Shown: piece by piece, positions 56,918 to 64,000 of the stretch
Numbering within the stretch: the first letter of the stretch is position 1
How the letters are laid out: every line of letters begins with the position of its first letter
From: Lactuca virosa
Taxonomy: Eukaryota; Streptophyta; Magnoliopsida; Asterales; Asteraceae
DNA length: 64,000 bases
Assembly (NCBI GenBank): GCA_928212115.1
Contig: CAKMRJ010005523.1
Span: forward strand, 106,146,706-106,210,705
Direction: 5' to 3'
The notes under the pieces: generated by a model
The model's input: the letters and a program-made list of their open reading frames with translations, nothing else
Databases searched by the model: none
What the model was told of the DNA's origin: nothing
Position numbers and translations under genes: made by a program

Positions 56918-56927
56918 GGGAGATAAT
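56918..56927 (+). other. Polypurine tract of Gypsy-3
   Basis: CTAAGGGGAGATAAT lies directly before the 3' LTR. Confidence 0.75.
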
Positions 56928-58017
56928 TGTAACACCCGCAGATTCGGGCTAGTCAATTTAGAGACAATAAGCGTCAAAAATGACTTTTTGATAGAATATT
57001 ATTTAGAATAAATAATCTTAACCAAGGTAAATTATATGTCATAAGAATTTCGTACATATAAAGAACGCTGAAATCTGAGTTATAACGTAGAAGTTATGAC
57101 TCGTCGAAGTTTTACGGCTAAACTGACACGGCACCGCGTAACGTAAAAAGTAAATTTTTGATAAATTAATTTTTAGCCTTAGAAATCTAAACGAAAGTCG
57201 TAGTATACGTTAAACCGAGAACTTACATAAAAAGAACGTCCGAATCTGACTTCGCATGAGGAAGTTGAGATTTTTCTAAGATTTCGCATAGTAGTGCACA
57301 ACCCGGATATTGAATTTTAGATCGGTCGATTTTTATCTGACACAGCCTAAGTGAGAATTGATGATCTCATTAATAGGAGTTGAACGATAAAAACACAGTC
57401 GAAAACGGAGTCCGTTTGTAAAAGTTATGAATTTTACACGGTCGTTAACATTATAATCTTCTTGTACTATTAAATTTAAAATCAATAGAGAATTAGCCAA
57501 CAGAGTCAAAAGGATAGTTGTAGATCTTCTCAATACCTACGCGTGGATATAAATAACGTCACAAACAGAGCTCGTATGCAAAAGTTACGAATTTTAGAAG
57601 ATAATTAGTTTTTGGAATAACCAGGAGGCAATACGTGGTGCGATCTGAGCCACTGCTTCCTCACCACGGCTTGGCACTAAATGGTGACACCTGGCCACGA
57701 ACGCCCTGCGGTTAGCAAGGGAACGCCCCACATTCGAACCAGACTCAGCCTATAATAGAGGCATAAATCACCCCAAAAAGTCACACCTTTCCCATTCTTT
57801 CTCTCTCAAACATCTCTCTAAACCCCTCCGAACCTTTAGCACCTCCCGAGTGCTAGAGGCGAGTCCCGGAGCGCTAGAAGGCTCCTAGAAGAAGAGATTT
57901 TGGCTCGGAGTTCTGCCCCTGCAGAGCCCGGTTCCAAGCCAAACCTCCCGGTAAGTGAGTTATGCTTACCCTACTTTAAGTATAGCTTATGTTTTAGTTT
58001 ATTATCGTTATTATGAA

Positions 58018-58093
<76 letters not shown>

Positions 58094-59468
58094 AATATAA
58101 TATATAAAGTGTTATTATAATATCTTTTAACTACTCACGGTACGGGGAATCTGATTTGAAGGTCCGCATAGGGTTGTTGGATTTCAGAAGTGCTATAATG
58201 CCAAAATGGTCCTGCCCTCCGGTGTTTCATGTCTAGCCCCTGTTTGTACATAGTGGTTGAAAAGTATTGTTTAACACTTATAAAACAATATCGCACGTAA
58301 ATAGTCACTATAAATATTAGACTAAAATCTAGCGGTAATGATACTAGGCTTCACCGAAGGAAAATAGAATTGTTAGAAGCGAAGCACTGCCCGAATTTGG
58401 AATCATCACTTTAACAAGTGAGTGCATAGTTACTTTCATCTTACATATAGATATGAAGTATTTAATATAAATTACGTGTTATGTGTGTATATTATCTGTG
58501 TTCATGATATCTATGCTGGATGAACAAATTATACATGTTTTATTCGATTTAAACTCTATACGTGTTTTATACCTATAATAATGATGGGTAAAGATGGGTA
58601 GATTAAAGATGAGATGAGATGAAGGATGAAATATGAGATGAATGATGAGAGATGAAATATAAGATAGATGAACATTGGCAGCTATGGACTTAGTGTATGA
58701 TAGATAAACCTGGCAACATGGACTTAGTGTCTGATAGATAAACCCTGGCAGTTATGGACTTAATGACAAATAGATAAACAGGACAGCTATGGACTTAGTG
58801 CCTTACAAATGAACATTGGCAGCTATGAACTTATTGCCTTACAAATTAACGTTGCCAACTATGGATTTAGTTCCCTATACATGGATATTGGCAGCTATGG
58901 AGTTAGTGCCTAACAGATAACAACGACCACTATGGACTTAGTACCTGTTGGACGAACCCTGGCAGCGATGGACTTCAATCTTGTTCCTTAGGACAATCGT
59001 GAGGAATGAATGAATGATGAATAGATGATTTTTAGGTTAGATCCTTAAGAATAAAGAGGATAATGGGGATGGGAATTTGGGTTAATTGTTTGATGATGAA
59101 ACATAATAACTATATTATTATGGGTTGAAAACCCTATATGCTCACCAGGTTTCCCAACCTGACCCACTCAGTTTATTTGTATCACATGTGTTGATACGAA
59201 GCTACATTACACTGAGAGATTAAAGGACTTGTAAATCACTAGTGTAAATGAATGTAAGGTCTGTTTATGCTTACGTTTATGTATTGACGATGACATCCCA
59301 AGGTTTTAATATAAACAAAAATACATTTCTTCGGAAATGCTTTTATAATATATTTATCATGTTTTGCGGGAAAACATTCCGCAATATTATTTTTTAAAAT
59401 GAATACTCTGATTTTCTAATAAGCATAAATAAAATTTTTAAAATGACCGTGAATTTGGGGGTGTCACA
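56928..59468 (+). repeat. 3' LTR of Gypsy-3 (2,541 bp), intact
   Basis: Matches the split 5' LTR. It has TATAATAG at 57751-57758, a 69-bp (AT)n run (58020-58088) that is only about 16 bp in the 5' LTR, and the 35-bp minisatellite at 58675-58976. It provides the uninterrupted reference that shows exactly where copia-B landed in the other LTR. Confidence 0.94.
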
Positions 59469-59766
59469 TCCTACTCCCCAAGTTGTTTCTTGTTATTGGT
59501 GCAGGGCTGCCAGGAGCAACGTTTTACGCGTTACACCTTTCGCTCTGAGGGGTGGCGGGTACTATTTTGTCTTGAAACTGGCTTTGATGCTTGGGCGCCA
59601 AGGAATGAATGTGGGATCGCGAGAGCGAGGGCCCGACGTTAGGCATACTCCAGTATTTGCCCAAACTGTCTATTAGACTGGCGGTTCCGTTATTTTTGAC
59701 GTATTCTCAGTGGGATACGTTAACATACCAAAACCACATACTTTCGCATAATACATAATGTCATCA
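59469..59766. other. Unassigned, relatively GC-rich fragment between Gypsy-3 and Gypsy-4
   Basis: About 300 bp with TGGTGCAGGGCTGCCAGGAG and GGGCGCCAAGG. Its composition differs from both neighbours. A 77-codon frame starts in the LTR and crosses it, with no known motif. It may be a scrap of another element. Confidence 0.35.
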
Positions 59767-60295
59767 TGTCACACCCCCGAACTGAGTAAACAACAGAAAC
59801 GTCTGGGGGCAGATGACGTCATGTACAGTATCACAACAATTTCATAATAGAGATCAAAGCATTTCAAACATTGCATTGATAATTTAATATTTACATTGTA
59901 TTTGAATCAATGTTTGACTCCAAAAGCATACAACAAAATATAAGACGTAACAATACTAACCTTCGTTTTTACCAAAACATGTGTGGGTACCTGTCTACTG
60001 ATTCCATGAGAATACAAGTGGTTTTGAAAAGAGAGTGTCAACAATTAATTTGGTGAGTTCATAAGCATTATGTATGAGAAATATGTATCTTTGTTCCTTG
60101 AAAATGATAGTATGTTCTTCCAGAAAATCCAATATTTTCTTAAGATGTAATGTAGTCTTAAATATTCCAAGACTAAAATGTATAGGTATTGTTGTTCTTT
60201 GTAGTAGTAGTATAGTGTAGTTTTATATCTTTATAAAACTAGATGAATGATTGTTTCCAGAAATGTAAACTGTATTGTTATAGAAAATAATGTAC

Positions 60296-60460
60296 TGTAA
60301 TCGTATCTGTGTAAAACCCTTTGTATGATTCCAGAAATGTAAACTGTATTGTACTGTAATCATATCTGTGTAAAACCCTTTGTATGTTTCCAGAAATGTA
60401 AACTGTATTGTACTGTAATCGCATCTGTGTAAAACCCTTTTGTATGTTTCTTGAAATGTA
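60296..60460. repeat. Tandem repeat of about 60 bp in the Gypsy-4 LTR
   Basis: About three copies of TGTAATCGTATCTGTGTAAA plus ACCCTTTGTATGTTTCCAGA and AATGTAAACTGTATTGTAC, with few differences. A partial copy precedes it from 60250. Confidence 0.9.
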
Positions 60461-61638
60461 ACTGTATTCACTGAGGAATAATGTAATGTACTTTGAAATA
60501 AATAAAACATTTGAAGACGTGTATGTATTCGTAAACCAAACGTATTATTAATACCAAATTGTGAGTTATTATAACCATGCTAATGACCTAGATGGCCTGC
60601 TACGACGTTCTTCAGGTGTCGGAATGGTACGACATTTTTCATCCCAGACCTGCCGGTCTAGCTGTTGCAAGCAGCTTAGGTGGGGTATTGTTAGTCCCGT
60701 ATAGATCTATACAAAAGTGTCACGCTCTCTCTCAAGGAGACTCTGGTTATACTACAGCGACTTTAGTATGTACTGTGGTAAGTACGGTGAAGGAATGTCT
60801 CACAAAGCTATATTAACGGTTTACGTGTAATGTAATGAAACTCCTTTTTCTTGTAATGTTTGTATGTAAATGTTTACATAGTATGACAAATAATTATTCT
60901 TTTAAATAAGTATTTTATGTGCCCCCAACCGGGTAAAATAGTATGTATGCTCCATAAACTATACCTATTATAGTTTATATAAATGTTTCATTGAAATGTG
61001 AATCCTATGTATAATATTATCAAATTTGACATGATAATAAGTTGGAATAAAATAATTATATATGTTCGTTTATATAATTATACCCTTTATGCTCGACATG
61101 TTACAAAAAGGGCTAAAGTTTTACTGTATCAAATTTGTACTCATATGTATATTTATATTAAATAAAAATATAAAAGTAGCGGTTTGTATATTAACACAGT
61201 TTATCTTGTGTTTTATTTGTATTCCCCCCTTAAAACGTATAAAAATTGTAGGGGTATTAGCTCACCTCGAGTGTGTTCTAGGCTGGATAACGAAATGAGT
61301 GGCGATGTTTTTCGAGTTAGAATACGTGAATATAGTCGTGTCCTAATAATATTAACACATGATATTGTGTGTAATATAGTGAAATAACAATTAAAGTGTT
61401 TTTATAATACTAGTTTATGTAAGAATACTTACTATAAATCCTTGGAATGAACTTAGTTTCCTGGGAAATTGGATGAATGTTCTTGAGAGGTTTGAAGGTG
61501 TTCTTGGGGATATTATGAAGATCTGAAGATAATCTGGATAATGATATGTAGATATGAAAGTTCTTTTATGAGTTTTAAGAGCAATTTGAGAAGTTTTCGA
61601 AGTGAAATGTGAGAAACGAGGAAGAGATTCCGGTTATA

Positions 61639-61650
61639 CATATATATATG
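61639..61650 (-). promoter_or_regulatory. Possible TATA box of the Gypsy-4 LTR
   Basis: In element sense CCATATATATATGTATAACC, located in the same relative part of the LTR as the Gypsy-2 TATA box and just downstream of the TTTCGGTCT-rich block. Confidence 0.4.
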
Positions 61651-62068
61651 GAATAAAATGTGATGTGATAGATGAATAGGAAAATGTACTTTATCCTCTT
61701 GATTAGTGTGCCACCGATTAAATTGAGGGATTTCGGTCTAAGGTACCACCGAAATCACTTTGATTTCGGTCTAGATTCAACCGAGAACTAGAGTTTTCGG
61801 TCTAGAGGGTTTGCGATCTAGGGGTTTTCGGTCCAAAAGGTGGGGACCTCGCATGCTGATTTCGATCTCGCATTGATTTCGACCGAGAAGTGATTTCGGT
61901 CTTCGCAAATTTTGATTTCCAAAAACCGAAAACACAAAAGGGGGGTATAATTTATTATTAAATCTTAACCTCTTTTATTTTTGTTATAACAATTGACTTT
62001 TATTTACTTGCTTTGACTTTTGTTGACTTTCTTTGACTTTTATTGACTCGAAATAACCGGTTGTTACA

Positions 62069-62080
62069 TTATCCCCTACG
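62069..62080 (-). other. Polypurine tract of Gypsy-4
   Basis: In element sense CGTAGGGGATAA next to the 3' LTR. Confidence 0.75.
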
Positions 62081-62525
62081 TTAGAGGGAATTTCGTCCCG
62101 AAATTATTTTTAAAGTGGTACTCATGAACTAGGAAAAAGATGCGGGTACTTTGTTTCATCTGATCTTCCCGTTCCCAGGTGAATTCAGGTCCCCGCTTGG
62201 CATTCCAGCGAACCTTCACTAATGGTATACGGCTTTTTTTTCGTTCTCTTGATTTCCATGTCCATGATTTCAACAGGTTCCTCTACGAAGTGTGGGCTAT
62301 CTTTTATCTCGATTTCATCGAGTGGAATTACAAGAGTTTCGTCGGACAGACACTTCTTTAAATTGGATACGTGAAAAGTGGGATATATGTTATTGAGTTC
62401 ATGCGGTAGTTTGAGTTTGTAAGCCACCGGGCCGATTCTAGCAAGAATCTCGAATGGTCCGATATACCTTGGATTTAGTTTTCCACGTTTGCCGAAACGT
62501 ATCATTCCTTTCCAGGGTGAGACAT
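62081..62525 (-). pseudogene. Gypsy-4 integrase C-terminal region with chromodomain-like tail
   Basis: The frame at 62505-62185 has RFGKRGKLNPRYIGPFEILA (the GPY/F module), YPTFHVSNLKKCLSDETLVI and PLDEIEI. A one-base shift near 62230-62240, in a T/A-rich run, moves to VKVRWNAKRGPEFTWEREDQ. The last residues are altered by a further shift (STRIFFLVHEY where Gypsy-2 has KYPHLFP). Confidence 0.88.
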
Positions 62526-63328
62526 TTAACAGGCGCCGTCACCAACCTGGAACTCCAAGGGCTTTCGTCGTTTGTCCGCATAACTCTTTTGTCGTTCCCT
62601 AGATGCTTTTAGTCGTTCTCGAATTTGGACGATCTTTTTTGTTGTCTCTCGTATGATCTCGGGGCCGGTGAGAGTACTGTCAGGAACTTGTTTATTTGCT
62701 AGTTGCGTATCACCCACTTCAGCCCATCAAAGAGGGGATCTACACTTACGGCCATAGAGGGCTTCAAATGGAGCAACTTTGATGCTAGTGTGATAGTTGT
62801 TGTTGTACGAGAATTCGACTAGTGGTAAATGGGTATCTCAAGCTTTACCAAAATCTATCACACAAGCTCTCAACATGTCTTCTAGCGTCTGAATGGTTCT
62901 CTCGCTTTGCCCATCAGTCTGAGGATGGTACGCTGTACTCATGTCAAGTTTGGTTTCCGAAGGACTTTTACAGTGATTGCCAAAATTGGAGGTAAATCTA
63001 CTATCTCTATCGGAAATAATGGATATTGGCACACCATGCAATCGTATTATCTCTTTAATGTACGTCATGGTTAGTTTCTCCATCTTGTCGGTTTCTTTTA
63101 GTGGCAGGAAGTGTGCGGATTTGGTTAATCTGTCAACGATTACCCAAATGGTGTCATGACCACCCGTGGTCTTGGGTAACTTGGTTATGAAATCCATAGT
63201 TATCTGCTCCCACTTCCGTTCGGGTATCTCTGTTGTTGTAATAAACCTGAAGGCACTTGCCCACATAGGTAGCAATTTCTGCTTTCATGTTTGGCCACCA
63301 ATAAAGTTTCTTGAGGTCCAGGTACATC
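62526..63328 (-). pseudogene. Gypsy-4 integrase
   Basis: The frame at 63275-62838 has KWEQITMDFITKLPKTTGGH, SIISDRDSRFTSNFG and TAYHPQTDGQSERTIQTLED; the catalytic acidic residues are kept. A stop after VIDFGKA is followed by a degraded stretch and then GDTQLANKQVPDSTLTGPEI (62717-62526) and SRERQKSYADKRRKPLEFQV. The zinc-binding N-terminus (about 63280-63330) is frameshifted. Confidence 0.88.
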
Positions 63329-64000
63329 TTATATGAACCGGGATGAACGGAGTATCGAGTATTGTGTGCTTCGTTTTATGACAACGTCTCTGTACCCATC
63401 GAACTTCGGTGTCCAGATTCGATTCATGAGGTAACGAACTCTGTCATCCTTAACTTCTAGGTTTTTATCCATTCCTCTTAAGGCTTCACCTGCCATTTTT
63501 TCGGGTTTCAAGGCTTCCAGCCGAGTCTCTTTATTTTGCATAGACAGGTGTGAGTGGATAGTCATGGGTAATGACTTTACTTGGCGGCCCGAGTATTCTT
63601 TTCGATTAAGGGCATCTGCTACTACATTGGCTTTTCCTGGATGATAGTGAATCTCGCATTCGTAATCATTGAGTAGTTCTACCCATCGTCGTTGCCTCAT
63701 GTTGAGTTCTTTTTGATCGAATATGAGCTGGAAGCTCTTATGATCCGTGAACACTGTGCACTTCGTACCATTAAGGTAATGCCTCCAGTTCTTCAAAGCA
63801 AAAAAATATTGTTCGTAGTTCGAGGCCGTGCGTGGTATAGTTGACCTCGTGATTCTTAAGCTGTCTCGAGGCATATGATATGAACTTTCCTCGCTGCATA
63901 AGAACGCAGCGTAGCCCTTGATTGGACGCATCGCAGTAAACTACAAAATCTTCTGTCCCTTCTGGGAGGGACAAGATCAAAGCACTGCATAGAGCTCTCT
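63329..64000 (-). pseudogene. Gypsy-4 RNase H and reverse transcriptase end, partial
   Basis: Two overlapping frames: 63980-63771 with LPEGTEDFVVYCDASNQGLR and YASRQLKNHEVNYTTHGLEL, then, after a frameshift near 63800, 63790-63329 with NWRHYLNGTKCTVFTDHKSF, MRQRRWVELLNDYECEIHYH and PGKANVVADALNRK, ending in PKFDGYRD-type sequence. The reverse transcriptase lies beyond the window. Confidence 0.9.

Larger units (their letters stand above)
26214..59468 (+). mobile_element. Gypsy-3: gag-only gypsy element, 5' LTR split by copia-B
   Basis: Outer layer of the nest. The 5' LTR is 26214-28213 plus 53770-54263 (2,494 bp once copia-B is removed) and the 3' LTR is 56928-59468 (2,541 bp). Both start TGTAACACCCGCAGATTCG and end TGTCACA. 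A tRNA-iMet primer site (54266) and a polypurine tract (56918) are in place. The internal region is only 2,664 bp and holds gag and zinc knuckles, with no protease, reverse transcriptase or integrase. The element thus resembles a non-autonomous gag-bearing LTR element or an internally deleted copy. Flanking pentamers TCGTG and TCCTA do not match, so no target duplication is visible. Confidence 0.85.
59767..62068 (-). repeat. 3' LTR of Gypsy-4 (2,302 bp)
   Basis: Plus-strand ends are TGTCACACCCCC and GGTTGTTACA. It contains a 60-bp tandem repeat (60296-60460) and a block at about 61720-61920 with many copies of TTTCGGTCT and CGAAATCAC-type words. It is placed as an LTR by its position next to the polypurine tract and by its similarity to the ends of the Gypsy-2 LTR; the other LTR is outside the window. 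Confidence 0.88.
59767..64000 (-). mobile_element. Gypsy-4: Ty3/gypsy retrotransposon, truncated by the window edge
   Basis: Minus-strand element with its 3' LTR at 59767-62068, then polypurine tract, chromodomain-like tail, integrase and RNase H; the rest lies beyond 64000. Its proteins are close to Gypsy-2 (for example KANVVADALNRKEYSGRQVK against ADALSRKEYSGRRVK). The two LTRs share only the first about 100 bases and the ends, so they are sister families or subfamilies. Confidence 0.93.

Overview
The window is repeat-dense DNA from a flowering plant. The clues are introns with GT/AG borders, a plant family-1 glycosyl hydrolase, hAT and Mutator-type elements, and LTR retrotransposons primed by initiator tRNA-Met. 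LTRs studded with the motif ACTCGACGAGTT, and the families of copia and gypsy coding regions seen here, remind me of composite-family (Asteraceae) genomes such as lettuce. That placement is inference from memory and was not searched.

Layout. Positions 423-7000 (minus strand) hold the only host gene: an eleven-exon beta-glucosidase whose catalytic motifs survive. It carries one-base frame lesions in exon 1 and exon 9, so I call it a probable pseudogene. Its large sixth intron contains a Mutator-like element with long inverted repeats (2750-4134) and a hAT-type MITE (4547-5175). Positions 7001-10106 are AT-rich and apparently non-coding.

From about 10.1 kb onward the window is nested retrotransposons. 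A decayed minus-strand copia element (copia-A, about 10.6-25.7 kb) is split inside its integrase by a complete plus-strand gypsy element (Gypsy-1, 13210-22321, target duplication ATGAT). A gag-only gypsy element (Gypsy-3, 26214-59468, plus strand) has its 5' LTR split by a minus-strand copia element (copia-B, 28214-53764, duplication GGACT). Copia-B is itself split by a minus-strand gypsy element (Gypsy-2, 29618-41522, duplication AAAGG) and also carries a second hAT-type MITE (49448-49975). A fourth gypsy element (Gypsy-4, minus strand) starts at 59767 and runs off the right edge.

How the parts work. The gypsy elements share a chromovirus-like plan: gag with zinc knuckles, protease, reverse transcriptase, RNase H, integrase and a C-terminal chromodomain-like tail. 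The copia elements have the copia order, with integrase before reverse transcriptase. Almost every open frame carries stops or frameshifts, so the copies look immobile. The two least ordinary items are a large extra frame of about 1,400 codons downstream of pol in copia-B, and a 210-codon acidic, coiled-coil-like frame upstream of gag in Gypsy-2. No RNA genes, CRISPR arrays or bacterial features were seen.
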